Source: Clostridiales bacterium
Lineage (GTDB): Bacteria; Bacillota; Clostridia; Lachnospirales; WQUN01
Direction: 5' to 3'
Length of the DNA: 64,000 nt
Assembly (NCBI GenBank): GCA_031270945.1
Contig: JAISWZ010000649.1
Location: 1-64,000 of the forward strand
The notes beneath the pieces are model-generated. The model was given only the letters and a program-made list of their open reading frames with translations, was not told the DNA's origin and did no database searches. The first letter of the stretch is position 1. Each line of letters begins with the position of its first letter. Both the position numbers and the translations under genes were made by a program. Positions 36,191-45,897 of this stretch are shown one piece after another.

Positions 36191-37143
36191 AAAAGGTGGC
36201 GATTTACGCTGCGAGGCGGCTGGCAACAGCCGCCTTCACGGTTTTATTGGTTTCTTTGCTGATATTTATAGCCTTCAACTTGGTTCCAGGCGATCCTGTC
36301 CGGCTGATCCTTGGCACTGAGGCGAGCGAGGAGAGAGTTGCCGCGCTGAGAGCCCTGCTGGGGCTGGACAAAAGCTTGCCCATGCAATACCTGGGCTGGA
36401 TATCCGGGATGCTTCACGGAGACTTCGGAACGTCAATCAAGTATCAGAGGCCTGTAGCTGAGCTTATAGGGCAGAGAGTGCCAGTCACTGTCACTTTGGC
36501 CGCGTTTTCCCTTGTCTTGGCCTTCGCTTTTGCCATACCCCTTGGGATACTTTCAGCGCGGAAAAAGGGATCTATTTCTGACAAGGCTATAAGCTTCGGA
36601 TCCATGCTATCCATATCCATCCCCGGGTTCTGCTTAGGGATATTCGTGATCTGGCTTTTCGGGTTGAAGCTGAGGCTTTTCATGCCTGGAGGATACGTCT
36701 CGTACAGGACAAATATTCCCGGTTACCTGAATTACATGCTTTTTCCCGCTATAGTCATGGCCCTTCCAAACGCCGCTGTGGCTCTCAACTACCTCAGATC
36801 CTCGATCCTGGAAGAGCTGAAGCGCAATTATGTAAAGACCGCCCTGAGCAAGGGGCATACGCTAAAAGGCGCCCTTTACAAGCATGTGCTGAAAAACGCG
36901 TTTGTTCCGCTCATATCCCTGGTTGGAATGATGGCGGCCAGCGCCTTTGGCGGCAGCATCATAATTGAGCAGGTCTTTGGCATACCCGGGATAGGCGCTC
37001 TTTTGATAGGCGCTATCACTTCCAGGGACTTCCCCATGGCTCAATCCATGGCCGCTTGCATCTCTGTGATAGTCGTAGGATCCAATTCTGCGGCCGACAT
37101 TGCGATACAGATCATTGATCCTAGGATAAAGCTTTATAAATAA
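36187..37143 (+). CDS. ABC transporter permease (DppB type)
   Basis: 318 aa, six TM helices. N-terminal RRLATAAFTVLLVSLLIFIA followed by FNLVPGDPVRLILG is typical of DppB. The EAA loop reads LRSSILEELKRNYVKTALSK with GHTLKGALYKHVLKNA. It overlaps the binding-protein gene by 4 bp (translational coupling). Confidence 0.94.
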   Translation: MKKVAIYAARRLATAAFTVLLVSLLIFIAFNLVPGDPVRLILGTEASEERVAALRALLGLDKSLPMQYLGWISGMLHGDFGTSIKYQRPVAELIGQRVPVTVTLAAFSLVLAFAFAIPLGILSARKKGSISDKAISFGSMLSISIPGFCLGIFVIWLFGLKLRLFMPGGYVSYRTNIPGYLNYMLFPAIVMALPNAAVALNYLRSSILEELKRNYVKTALSKGHTLKGALYKHVLKNAFVPLISLVGMMAASAFGGSIIIEQVFGIPGIGALLIGAITSRDFPMAQSMAACISVIVVGSNSAADIAIQIIDPRIKLYK

Positions 37144-37221
37144 AAAAATAAGAAATAAGAAAATTAAAAAAATATAAAAATAAAAAATAAAAAAATAATA
37201 AAAAAATAAAAAATAAAAAAC
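37137..37221. repeat. A/T-only tract between permease genes
   Basis: 80 bp directly after the stop contain only A and T apart from two G. It lies within an operon between coding regions of normal composition and ends just before the RBS CCTGGAGG. Confidence 0.75.
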
Positions 37222-37236
37222 AACCTGGAGGCTCTC

Positions 37237-38043
37237 ATGCGCCCCAAGGCTAACGGCAAGCTTAAAGTCGGCATCGCCATGACCGGGTTCATAGCCCTGC
37301 TCATGATTGCCAGCTTTTTCTACACCCCATATGATCCCTACGCCATGAGCATGGATCTAGCTGACAAGCTTCAGCTTCCCTCTTCCGCCCACTGGCTTGG
37401 AACCGACAACTTCGGCAGGGACATCCTCAGCCGGCTCATGGCCGGAATAAAGCACACAATGCTGACCGCAGCGAGCACAGTGGCAATAAGCCTGGCTATT
37501 GGGGTATTCTTGGGCTTTGTTGCTGGATACATAGGAAAGGCAGTGGATGAGGCAATAATGAGGCTAATGGATGCGATCAGCGCTTTTCCGGGAATACTCC
37601 TGGCGCTGGTTCTTGTGGCGGTTCTAAAGCAGGGCCCGCAAGCCATCATCCTGGCGCTGAGCATATTGTTTGTGCCAAGCTTCACCCGCATTTCCAGAGG
37701 CGGGCTTCTCCAGCTAAAAAGCGCGGACTTCGTAAAAAGCGCTGAAGTCTTCGGCGCTTCCAGGCTTCGCATCATCTTCTTTCACATGCTCCCAAACATC
37801 TATCCGACTCTTCTTTCCTCTATAGTCCTGGGCTTGAGCAGCGCTATCATGTCAGAGTCCAGCATGAGCTACCTGGGATTGGGGCTTCAGCCTCCCATTC
37901 CAAGCTGGGGCCGGATGCTGGGAGAGGCTCAGGCAGTGCTCCTTATAGCCCCCTGGTACGCCGCTGTCACAGGGCTTGCGATAGTTTTCTGCGTGATGGG
38001 ACTGAACCTTTTGGGCGAGGGGATAAGAGAGATGCTGCCTTAG
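37237..38043 (+). CDS. ABC transporter permease (DppC type)
   Basis: 268 aa. The N-terminal TM (VGIAMTGFIALLMIASFFY) is followed by the conserved HWLGTDNFGRDILSRLMAGI. The EAA loop contains SADFVKSAEVFGASRLRIIF then FHMLPN. It forms the translocation pore with the upstream permease. A hairpin repeat begins exactly at the stop codon. Confidence 0.94.
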   Translation: MRPKANGKLKVGIAMTGFIALLMIASFFYTPYDPYAMSMDLADKLQLPSSAHWLGTDNFGRDILSRLMAGIKHTMLTAASTVAISLAIGVFLGFVAGYIGKAVDEAIMRLMDAISAFPGILLALVLVAVLKQGPQAIILALSILFVPSFTRISRGGLLQLKSADFVKSAEVFGASRLRIIFFHMLPNIYPTLLSSIVLGLSSAIMSESSMSYLGLGLQPPIPSWGRMLGEAQAVLLIAPWYAAVTGLAIVFCVMGLNLLGEGIREMLP

Positions 38044-38142
38044 CGTATCCCAAAATTCCGAAATGGTGCCGAAAAAATCCTGGCGAATGCTTCAACGCCG
38101 GATTTTTTCGGCGCCTCGGATATAATTTTGGGATATGCTCTG
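38043..38142. mobile_element. GCATATCCC-family repeat inside the transporter operon, reversed
   Basis: Full copy of the prototype in the opposite orientation (GGTGCCGAAAAAATCC first). It starts at the last base of the permease stop codon. As RNA it would form a long hairpin between the permease and ATPase genes and might attenuate or stabilise the mRNA. Confidence 0.75.
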
Positions 38143-38198
38143 AGCATATTCCTCTTAGTGCGAAACCAATACAAAAATCTCAAAATCCAGGAGTTGCC

Positions 38199-39197
38199 AT
38201 GAGTTCAAGCAAGCTTCTATGGGCTTCCAGCCTATCTATCGGAATAGACAGGGACGGCTCTTACTATCCCGCTGTGGACGGGATAGATTTTTACATAGGC
38301 AAGGGCGAAATCCTGGGGTTGGTTGGAGAAAGCGGATGCGGGAAAAGCATGACCGCGCTGGCTATAACCGGACTTTTGCCTGATGGAGTAGCAATCAAGA
38401 AAGGCAGCGTCTTGTTCGAAGGCGAAAACCTGATAGGCATGCCAGAAAAGGAGATGGCTAGGCTTCGCGGCCGCGCCATCTCCATGGTGTTCCAGGAGCC
38501 CATGAGCTCCTTGAACCCTTTGATGAAGATCGGGAAGCAGGTTTCAGAAGCGGTGCGGCTTCATGACCCAAAGCCAAAGCGGGAAGCGGAGAGGCTAGCT
38601 GAAGCGGTTCTGGGGAAAGTGGGGCTTCAAAACCCCAAAGTTCTCATGCAGTGCTATCCGCACCAGCTTTCTGGGGGCATGCAGCAGAGGGTCATGATAG
38701 CCATGGCCATCATATCAAACCCCAAGCTGATGATAGCTGACGAGCCCACAACGGCGCTTGACGTGACCATGCAGGCGCAGATCTTGGATCTGCTGAAATC
38801 CATAAACCAGGAGTACGGCATGGCAATGCTCTTTATCTCCCACGATCTGGGAGTTGTAAGCAGGTTTTGCGACCGCATGGCTGTCATGTACGCTGGGAAG
38901 ATAGTTGAAGAAGGGACTGTTTCCAACATATTTAAGCATCCTGTCCACGAATACACCAGGGGGTTATTGGAGTCGATACCCCGGGCTGACAGCCGAGGCA
39001 AGACGCTTGCAAGCGTGAAAGGCAGGGTTCCCAACATCTTTGAGAAGCGGATGCCATGCGCTTTCGCTCCAAGGTGCCAAAAAGTCCAAGACAGATGCCT
39101 GAAATGCGATCCGCCTAACATAGCCCTGAGCCAGAACCATACGGCAAGATGCATTCTGGCGGAGAATGAGAGCGAAATAAATTATGCCAGCATATGA
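38199..39197 (+). CDS. ABC transporter ATP-binding protein (DppD type)
   Basis: 332 aa. Walker A GLVGESGCGKSMTALAI, Q-loop VFQEPMSSLNPLM, signature LSGGMQQRVMIAMA, Walker B LMIADEPTTALDV, H-loop ISHDLGVV. The C-terminal oligopeptide-transporter extension has cysteines (FAPRCQKVQDRCLKCDPP), often an Fe-S or zinc site. CAGGAG precedes the ATG; its 3' end overlaps the next gene by 14 bp. Confidence 0.95.
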   Translation: MSSSKLLWASSLSIGIDRDGSYYPAVDGIDFYIGKGEILGLVGESGCGKSMTALAITGLLPDGVAIKKGSVLFEGENLIGMPEKEMARLRGRAISMVFQEPMSSLNPLMKIGKQVSEAVRLHDPKPKREAERLAEAVLGKVGLQNPKVLMQCYPHQLSGGMQQRVMIAMAIISNPKLMIADEPTTALDVTMQAQILDLLKSINQEYGMAMLFISHDLGVVSRFCDRMAVMYAGKIVEEGTVSNIFKHPVHEYTRGLLESIPRADSRGKTLASVKGRVPNIFEKRMPCAFAPRCQKVQDRCLKCDPPNIALSQNHTARCILAENESEINYASI

Positions 39198-40152
39198 GCC
39201 CCTTTTGGAAGCCAGGCATCTCACCAACTACTATGAGGGAATAGGCGGACTTTTTGGCGGCAAGGCGAAAAAGGCCCTTTCAGACGTATCCTTTGATATA
39301 GGAAAAGGTGAGGTGTTTGGCGTTGTCGGAGAAAGCGGATGCGGAAAGTCAACTCTTTGCAAAGCCATTCTTGGCCTGATAGAATATGAGGGCCAGATCC
39401 TTGTTGACGGAGAGCTATTGGGTTCCAGGTACACCAAAGCCCAAAGAGCCAAAGTCCAGATGGTTTTTCAGGATCCCAACGGCGCTCTCAATCCCAAGAA
39501 GCGGATTGGCTGGATAATGGAAGAGCCTTTGAGGATCCACAAGCTATACTCAAAGGTTGAGCGACTAAAGCGCATTGACTCCATGCTTGAGCTTATAGGC
39601 CTTGACTCCTCTTACAAAACCAGGTTTCCGTCTGAGCTGTCTGGAGGCCAAAAGCAGAGAGTGTGCATTGGCGCTTCCCTTATGCTAAACCCAGCCCTGC
39701 TTGTAGCAGACGAGCCGGTTTCCGCCCTGGACGTGTCAGCTGGTGCCCAAATCCTGAACCTTCTAAAAGACCTGCACCAAAGGCTTAGTCTTTCCATACT
39801 CCTTATCTCCCACAACCTGAACGTTGTCTACTACATGAGCGACCGCATAGCAGTAATGAGAGACGGGCAGATAGTGGAGCTTGGCAAGGCTGAGGACATT
39901 TACAACAGCGCAAAGCACTCCTACACGAAGGCTCTATTAGCCGCCATCCCTGACATTGCCCAAGAGCGGGCTGCGCCCGCTCTTGGGGCAGGCTTTGCAA
40001 GCCGGCCGGAGGCCGGCCCTGAAATCCGCGCTGAAGCTTGCCGTTATTGCAGCCTATGCCCTGACGCTTTGCCTATTTGCGCAAGCGAAAGCCCGGAGCT
40101 TAAGAGCGTTGGCCTGGACGAAACCCACTTGGTTAGGTGCCATAGAGCTTGA
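39184..40152 (+). CDS. ABC transporter ATP-binding protein (DppF type)
   Basis: 322 aa. Walker A VVGESGCGKSTLCKAI, Q-loop VFQDPNGALNPKK, signature LSGGQKQRVCIGAS, Walker B LLVADEPVSALDV, H-loop LISHNLNVVYYM. The C-terminal tail is Cys-rich (CRYCSLCPDALPIC, RCHRA). It pairs with the DppD-type ATPase. Confidence 0.95.
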   Translation: MPAYEPLLEARHLTNYYEGIGGLFGGKAKKALSDVSFDIGKGEVFGVVGESGCGKSTLCKAILGLIEYEGQILVDGELLGSRYTKAQRAKVQMVFQDPNGALNPKKRIGWIMEEPLRIHKLYSKVERLKRIDSMLELIGLDSSYKTRFPSELSGGQKQRVCIGASLMLNPALLVADEPVSALDVSAGAQILNLLKDLHQRLSLSILLISHNLNVVYYMSDRIAVMRDGQIVELGKAEDIYNSAKHSYTKALLAAIPDIAQERAAPALGAGFASRPEAGPEIRAEACRYCSLCPDALPICASESPELKSVGLDETHLVRCHRA

Positions 40153-40157
40153 TCTTG

Positions 40158-40237
40158 ACTTTTAATTTAATTTATTTTATTTAAATTTATTTTTATTCTT
40201 GTTTTATTTTTATAATTTTTTTTATTTTCATTTCTCA
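40158..40237. repeat. T-rich A/T-only tract
   Basis: About 80 bp of T-rich sequence (TTTAATTTAATTTATTTTAT) with only scattered C or G, between the last ATPase and the MBL gene. Mirror-type counterpart of the A-rich tract at 37137. Confidence 0.7.
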
Positions 40238-40255
40238 CTTTAGGAGAGGGCCCTC

Positions 40256-41089
40256 ATGCCGCAGCTCATTGAGATAGAAAAGCTAGGAGAGAAGCTATAC
40301 AGGCTGGTGGACGTAGCCTCCAAATTTTATTTTCCAGTTCAATCATTTCTTGTAATAGGCGACAAGAAGGCCGCTCTTATAGACACTGGGCTTGGGATAG
40401 GTAACATCAGGGACGCTGTTGGGGAAGTCACTAGCCTTCCCGTCTCTGTCCTGCATACCCATGGGCATCTTGATCACATTGGCGGGGATCCTTTGTTTGA
40501 ATTAAACTATATAAGCCCATTGGAGCATGTGCCCAACCTGGCTGAGGCGGTTGAGCAATTTGAGACGAGAAAGCGCATGGCTGGGAGCTTTCCTAGCTCG
40601 GTGCCCATAAGCGATCTTACTTTCGTGGAGCCCGCTGAGGTCTCTTATCTGCCGGTCTTGGATCGCGATTTGTTCGACCTAGGCGGGATCACGCTTGAAG
40701 CCATAGCCATCCCAGGCCATACAGAAGGGTCTATCGCCTATGTTGACACAGACGGGGAGTTTGCCTTCACTGGAGACGGCATAGCCGACATTCATTGGTT
40801 TGACGACACCAACAAGTCGAGCTCGGTTGAGGAATTTAACGAGACGCTTTTGCGGTTCAAGGACAGATCGCACAACCCTGAGCGGATCTACGCCTCCCAT
40901 GTTCAGTCCCACTTTGGAAGCGACATGATACTGGATCTGATCGCGGCCGCGCAGAGAATACTTTGCGGATCTGATGATCCAATCGTGAACTCGGACTACC
41001 TTTTCCTAAAGCACGGGCCGCTTCATGGCAGCCGAGCGGGGCATGCCAGGATCTTCTACAGGCCGGAAAGCATTTGGCGAAAGGGGTGA
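40256..41089 (+). CDS. MBL-fold metallohydrolase
   Basis: 277 aa. Metal ligands HTHGHLDHIGG (HxHxDH), IPGHTEGSIAYVDT and FTGDGIADIHW are those of glyoxalase II-like metallo-beta-lactamase-fold enzymes. Substrate unknown. GGAGAGGG precedes the ATG. The stop is 4 bp before the radical SAM start, so the two are translationally linked and perhaps act together. Confidence 0.9.
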   Translation: MPQLIEIEKLGEKLYRLVDVASKFYFPVQSFLVIGDKKAALIDTGLGIGNIRDAVGEVTSLPVSVLHTHGHLDHIGGDPLFELNYISPLEHVPNLAEAVEQFETRKRMAGSFPSSVPISDLTFVEPAEVSYLPVLDRDLFDLGGITLEAIAIPGHTEGSIAYVDTDGEFAFTGDGIADIHWFDDTNKSSSVEEFNETLLRFKDRSHNPERIYASHVQSHFGSDMILDLIAAAQRILCGSDDPIVNSDYLFLKHGPLHGSRAGHARIFYRPESIWRKG

Positions 41090-41093
41090 AGTG

Positions 41094-42257
41094 ATGCCAG
41101 CTTTAAGCGATCATGCACACCAAGAGCTTTTGGACAAGGCAAGGCTTCAAGTGCACGGTGTGAAGATTTCAGATGAGGCGCTTAATGTAATAGGAGCGGG
41201 GACTATTGTTAAAGAAGGTCCAGTACGCCAGGACGGTAAGCCAAGGCCCGCCTCTCTGATTTTGCCTAACGGGTTAAACCTGCCTCTGATATCCCCGGTT
41301 CCTGACACCCCATACGCGCTGGATCTTGTTGATCAAAAGCTTGTGATAACCGAGAACGGGAAGCACAAATATAAAGATCTTGTGTTTGAAAAGCGCCCGC
41401 TATTCTACAGCGGCCACACCTCCGACGGAACCCCGATGCAGGGGATCGTTAGCATTGTAAGCGAAGGCTGCGCTGGCACAGGCTCCGCTCCTGGCTGCGT
41501 CTTGCAGGCGAAAGGCGAAGGCTGCCTTTTTTGCAACTTCTATACTCGCTCAAAGACTTCCAGGAGCAAGTCGGCAAGGCACATAGCAGAGACAGTCAAA
41601 GCCGCGTTTGATGAAGGCGCAGCCTGGAGGGTGAACTTTAACGGCGGAATTCTTGGCGGCAGACGTGAGATTGATTTTTATATAGAAGATCTGCATGCCA
41701 TATTTGAAACTCTGGGGCGAACGGACCTGCTCTCATCCGTCTGCTTGGCGGCACCAACTGACCTAAGCCAAATCGACAGGCTGAAAGACGCCGGCTTCAC
41801 TGATATAGCCATGAACCTGGAGATCTGGGACAAAAACATTTTCAAGTCAGTCTGCCCAGGGAAAGAGCGGCTCACCGGCTATGACGCCTGGGTTAAGGCC
41901 CTAGAGCATGGCGCCAAGGTTTTTGGCAAAGGGCATGTCTGCACCAACTTTGTCACCGGTATCGAACCCATGAAAACCACCCTTGAGGGCATAGAGCAAT
42001 TGGCGTCTGTTGGCGTTTTATCGTTTCCCGCAGTATTCCAGCCTACTCCCGGCACTCCCTTCGAGGGTCACAGATGCCCTACTCCGGAATGGAACCTGGA
42101 TCTTCACGAGAGAACAACAGACATCCTGATCCGCCACGGCTTCAAACTTGAGCACGCGATCAACACCCATGCAGTGACAAACACCCTGTTTCAAGATGTC
42201 TGGCGCGTGGTTGACGGGCTTTTGCCCTATTTTGAAAGACTGAAAATGACAGGGTAA
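41094..42257 (+). CDS. Radical SAM protein with an atypical cysteine spacing
   Basis: 387 aa. The likely cluster motif is GCVLQAKGEGCLFCNFY, spaced C-x8-C-x2-C rather than CxxxCxxC. It is followed by the GG segment FNGGILGGRREID and a barrel pattern (LSSVCLAAPTDLSQI, AMNLEIWDKNIF, TNFVTGIEPM). ATG 41094 is used because GGGGTGAAG lies just upstream; the earlier ORF-track start overlaps the MBL gene. The reaction is unknown. Last gene before a terminator. Confidence 0.8.
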   Translation: MPALSDHAHQELLDKARLQVHGVKISDEALNVIGAGTIVKEGPVRQDGKPRPASLILPNGLNLPLISPVPDTPYALDLVDQKLVITENGKHKYKDLVFEKRPLFYSGHTSDGTPMQGIVSIVSEGCAGTGSAPGCVLQAKGEGCLFCNFYTRSKTSRSKSARHIAETVKAAFDEGAAWRVNFNGGILGGRREIDFYIEDLHAIFETLGRTDLLSSVCLAAPTDLSQIDRLKDAGFTDIAMNLEIWDKNIFKSVCPGKERLTGYDAWVKALEHGAKVFGKGHVCTNFVTGIEPMKTTLEGIEQLASVGVLSFPAVFQPTPGTPFEGHRCPTPEWNLDLHERTTDILIRHGFKLEHAINTHAVTNTLFQDVWRVVDGLLPYFERLKMTG

Positions 42258-42340
42258 ACTTAGAAAGAATGAAAGACAAGATAGTTTAGAAAGGCCGAAA
42301 GACTGAGTGATTCAGGACGGCTGAAGATTAGGTGATTCAG

Positions 42341-42372
42341 AAAGGGCGCTAGGGGGAAACCAAGCGCCTTTT
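42341..42372 (+). terminator. Terminator of the transporter/MBL/radical SAM operon
   Basis: AAAGGGCGCT / AAGCGCCTTTT around a GGGGGAAAC loop. It lies about 85 bp after the radical SAM stop. Confidence 0.7.
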
Positions 42373-42689
42373 CTGGTATGGTGAGCAATAGGGATTGGGG
42401 GCCGCAAGGGAAAGTTAAACGTTTAACTTGCGGTGGGTGGCGGTTTTTGGGCTGTTTGAATGACTGGCGAGAGATCGGGCTTAAACATGGCGATAGCGAA
42501 AAACGACGCAATACAGTTAGCTCCTCTAAGATCCATGGTGGAATAAGGCAAACTTGCGAACGGCAAGACAAATAATTCGTTTATCATTATCAGGAGCGTC
42601 TCTGCCTGGCGTCTAAGGCGGTCAACAATGCCCGTCAGTCGATTCGCTTCAGAAATTTTAACTGCCTACTTGCCTAAGAAATCAAAATC
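42373..42689. other. Intergenic region, one palindrome
   Basis: AAGTTAAACGTTTAACTT near 42413 is a perfect palindrome, a possible operator. No gene is supported. Confidence 0.4.
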
Positions 42690-42718
42690 TTGCAACTTTT
42701 CTTTGAATATGTTAATAT
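42690..42718 (+). promoter_or_regulatory. Promoter of the ATPase array
   Basis: TTGCAA, 17 bp, TAATAT. About 130 nt of leader precede the first array gene. Confidence 0.6.
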
Positions 42719-42846
42719 GTAATAAGAACTGGATATCCCCTTACCGATATATCTTGGCTCTTATGGCTCGTCCTGGCTATTTCAATAAATTCTGCATTTA
42801 TCGTTTTTTTATAAATTTTTCTAATTATTCGAAAGAGGTCTTCTAA

Positions 42847-44283
42847 ATGACACCTGGGGTTTTTCAGACTGGAGACGACTTGCTTCGGTTGATAGATTCA
42901 ATCACAGTCAAAAACGGGAGCAAGTTGAAGTGCTACGACTTTGTCGAGTCGATTGTTGGATTCTGCAACAGTGATGATCAGGACGGAAAGATAGGCATTG
43001 TTTTCGGGTTGCCGTTAACCGGCAAAACAGTCGGGATGGTGCAAGCAGTCGAGCTTTTGCTGCAGCAAGGGCATAGAGTTGCGTATGTAAGCTTAAAATT
43101 CAGCGAACTCGAAGCAGTCGACGATGTAAGCGCAGAATTAATAGAACTCCTTGATTCGGGATACACTCACTTTTTTGTTGACGAGGCGCCCTATTTGCAG
43201 AAGCTTTTAACTGAGTCCGCCAGGTTGGCCGATGCGTTTCCCGTGAAAATAGTTGCGACTGGGCCAGACACCTTTAAGCTTTGGTATGCTTTAAATTTAG
43301 CGTTGCCCGATTATAGCGTAGGCTTTTCGACACACTGCCGCTCTTTCCTCGAAAGCAAGCGAGTGATTGGCAAGGGCTATGGTGAATACAAAGCTCATAG
43401 CGGATTGTTTATCGAAGGCCAAAGCGCTTTAGGCTACCTCAAGAGCGCCATTGCTGACAATTTGATTTATTCTTTGCAAGAAGGCGAGGATGGCTCCTCT
43501 GAAGACAGCAAAACGGACTACGTTGGAGAAAAACAGTCCTTTTATGAAGCAACTGCTGTGCTACTTCATTCCGTGTCAGAAGTTATGCTGCGAAAGAAGT
43601 TCCTGCAATTAACAGGCTTAACCTCAGAGACTTCACATAAGGGAGACTACAAGGCTGAATATATTGCGGAGAATCCAAAAAGCCCTATTGAAGGCTTCAT
43701 GTCCTTTTTCATCAAAGTGGGGTGCTTGCTGGAAATCGGCATCGGCACTTCCGATTTTGATTTGCAGCCATCATGGTGTTTTGCTCACCCAGCTCTTTTG
43801 AGTTATGAAGTTAACGATTCGATGGAGTCAATAGCTAGGTATGAGGGCGTTGACGCGAGGGTTATCGCAAAGGATGTTTCTAAAGCGGCATATTGGGCAA
43901 TAAATGAAAACATAGTTTTATGCCACTTTCTTTGGTTTGCGGACAAGGATGAGCAGATATTCATATATCGCGACAAAGAAGACAGGGATATCGATATCGT
44001 ATCAATCAACCGAAAGCTTGAGAAGTTGCGCCTAGTTGAGGTCACGGGCAAATCCAAAGACGAAGTCCAACGAAGCGCAAAGGTTCTTTTCTCCAAGGCG
44101 ATCTTGAAGAACATTGGCGTAAGCGACAGCTTCTCCATAACCCGAATCATTGCGTACAACGGGGAAAACAAATGCATTGAACACGCTAAGGGAGAGCTGT
44201 TTTTGCTTAAGGTTGAGGATCTTTTGTGCAGGATAAAAGATCTGGACGCTTTTCTAAGCGAAATTCGAAGCCCGTATTTTTAG
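42847..44283 (+). CDS. Array ATPase 1 (P-loop ATPase with C-terminal nuclease-like motif)
   Basis: 478 aa, resembling COG1373/DUF4143-type ATPases. Walker A GLPLTGKTVGM (about residue 57), Walker B YTHFFVDEAPYL, sensor-like KIVATGPDTF, then SFLESKRVIGKGYGEYKAHS and a C-terminal block DRDIDIVSINRKL...LRLVEV. The last resembles a PD-(D/E)xK core, but the lysine is displaced (EVTGK). Most diverged and shortest of six tandem paralogues. GAAAGAGGTC precedes the ATG, a leader shared by the others. Function unknown. Confidence 0.8.
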   Translation: MTPGVFQTGDDLLRLIDSITVKNGSKLKCYDFVESIVGFCNSDDQDGKIGIVFGLPLTGKTVGMVQAVELLLQQGHRVAYVSLKFSELEAVDDVSAELIELLDSGYTHFFVDEAPYLQKLLTESARLADAFPVKIVATGPDTFKLWYALNLALPDYSVGFSTHCRSFLESKRVIGKGYGEYKAHSGLFIEGQSALGYLKSAIADNLIYSLQEGEDGSSEDSKTDYVGEKQSFYEATAVLLHSVSEVMLRKKFLQLTGLTSETSHKGDYKAEYIAENPKSPIEGFMSFFIKVGCLLEIGIGTSDFDLQPSWCFAHPALLSYEVNDSMESIARYEGVDARVIAKDVSKAAYWAINENIVLCHFLWFADKDEQIFIYRDKEDRDIDIVSINRKLEKLRLVEVTGKSKDEVQRSAKVLFSKAILKNIGVSDSFSITRIIAYNGENKCIEHAKGELFLLKVEDLLCRIKDLDAFLSEIRSPYF

Positions 44284-44346
44284 GCTATTAAACACTTAAA
44301 GCTTCTGTTGCGCTGATTTGGCTGTTTTTTCAGAGAGGTAATGATT

Positions 44347-45897
44347 ATGGCGCCTTATATCTTTCAAACTGGAGACGACTTGCTGCAGTTGATCGGTTCT
44401 CTTACTAATGAGAGCAAGTTTCAGCGGCGCGACTTTGTGGCGCCGCTTATAGGATTCTGCACTGACAATAATTTTAACGCAAAGATTGGCGTCATTTTCG
44501 GATTGCGCTCAACCGGCAAAACAGTCGGGATGCTGCAAGCCGCAGAGTTCTTGATGCAGCAAGGAAAGAAAGTTGGGTACGCAAGGTTCAATTACCAGGA
44601 ACATAGCATGGATATCGTAAATTCTGAAATAGCAGCTCTCGCCAAAGCGGGATACACCCACTTGTTCATTGACGAAGCTCCCTATTTGAAACATTTTTTG
44701 AATCATTCCGCAGAATGGCCCGATCTGTTTGTTCCTCTTTATCGGCTGAAAATCATCATTACTGGCACAGACAGCTTCTTGCTATGGTTTGCCCTGCATA
44801 GAGCGTTGTATCACAGATATGAGTGCTTTTTGACAAACCGCAACACATTTCCTGAAAGCAAGCGATTGCTTGGCCAGAGCTATGACGAATACAAGGCTCA
44901 AGGCGGTTTGTTTCTTGCAGAAGGCGATACGGTTTCAGAGCTTCTTGCTAAAGATGCGCATATTGAAAATTTCATCCGCGATGCCATTATTGAGAGCCTG
45001 ATTCATACTCTGGAGCAAATAAAAAATGACTTTGCCACTGCCGGCTATTACTTGGATTGGATTTCTCGTGTTGATAAACGCGTCATTTCCAAATACATTT
45101 TTGAGTTGCTTGAATCAACAGCCGAAGCAATGATAAAGAAGCGCTTTGTTAAAAACGCAAGCGAGCAAGGCGATTCATGGCTTAATGATATAATCAGCGA
45201 TTGGTCTGCTCATGCGAAAAGCGGGGACAGGGACAGGGTTGTTGATCAGATACAGATTTATCTAAATCTTTTCCACAATGATAATCCTAAGGAGTCCATT
45301 AACGCTTTGCTGGAATTCCTCATTAACATAGGGGTATTGATAGAAGGCGGCTCATCCTTTTCGGACCTTTCCAAAATGCAATCAAGACTGTGTTTTGCTC
45401 ATCCCGCTATTATGAGCTATGCGCTTGATAAAGCAAAGAACTCGATTATTCAAGCAGTTAACATCTCTGACGCTTCCGCATTTTCGAGAAGTCTAGCCGA
45501 GGCTTCAGAATGTGCGCTAAACGAGAACATAGTTTATTGCCACTTCATTAGATTTTCGGACGATGGTGACAAAACATTCCTGTATCACGACAAAAAGGGC
45601 AGGGAAATCGATATCGCATCTGTCAACCGAAAGCTGAACAGGTTGCGTTTGGTTGAGGTTGAAAGCAAATCTGAGATCGATGACAGCACGGTCTTCGAAA
45701 ATGAGGCCAAGGCTCTTTACGATAAAGAGATCCTCAAAAGCATTGGCATGGACGAGAAATTTTCTATTACCCGAATCATTGCTTACAAGGGCGAAAACAA
45801 GCGTGTTTCTAATGATAGCGGTGATCTGCTTTTGCTTAACATTGAGGATCTTTTGCGCAGGATAAAAAACTTGGACGTTTTTATCGAAGAAATTTGA
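44347..45897 (+). CDS. Array ATPase 2
   Basis: 516 aa starting MAPYIFQTGDDLLQLIGSLT. ATG 44347 is 8 bases from GAGAGGT; the ORF-track ATG two codons earlier is too close. Walker A GLRSTGKTVGM, Walker B YTHLFIDEAPYL, sensor KIIITGTDSFLLWFA, C-terminal REIDIASVNRKLNRLRLVEV followed by ESKSEID. Very close to array ATPases 3-5. No TM segment or signal peptide. Confidence 0.8.
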   Translation: MAPYIFQTGDDLLQLIGSLTNESKFQRRDFVAPLIGFCTDNNFNAKIGVIFGLRSTGKTVGMLQAAEFLMQQGKKVGYARFNYQEHSMDIVNSEIAALAKAGYTHLFIDEAPYLKHFLNHSAEWPDLFVPLYRLKIIITGTDSFLLWFALHRALYHRYECFLTNRNTFPESKRLLGQSYDEYKAQGGLFLAEGDTVSELLAKDAHIENFIRDAIIESLIHTLEQIKNDFATAGYYLDWISRVDKRVISKYIFELLESTAEAMIKKRFVKNASEQGDSWLNDIISDWSAHAKSGDRDRVVDQIQIYLNLFHNDNPKESINALLEFLINIGVLIEGGSSFSDLSKMQSRLCFAHPAIMSYALDKAKNSIIQAVNISDASAFSRSLAEASECALNENIVYCHFIRFSDDGDKTFLYHDKKGREIDIASVNRKLNRLRLVEVESKSEIDDSTVFENEAKALYDKEILKSIGMDEKFSITRIIAYKGENKRVSNDSGDLLLLNIEDLLRRIKNLDVFIEEI

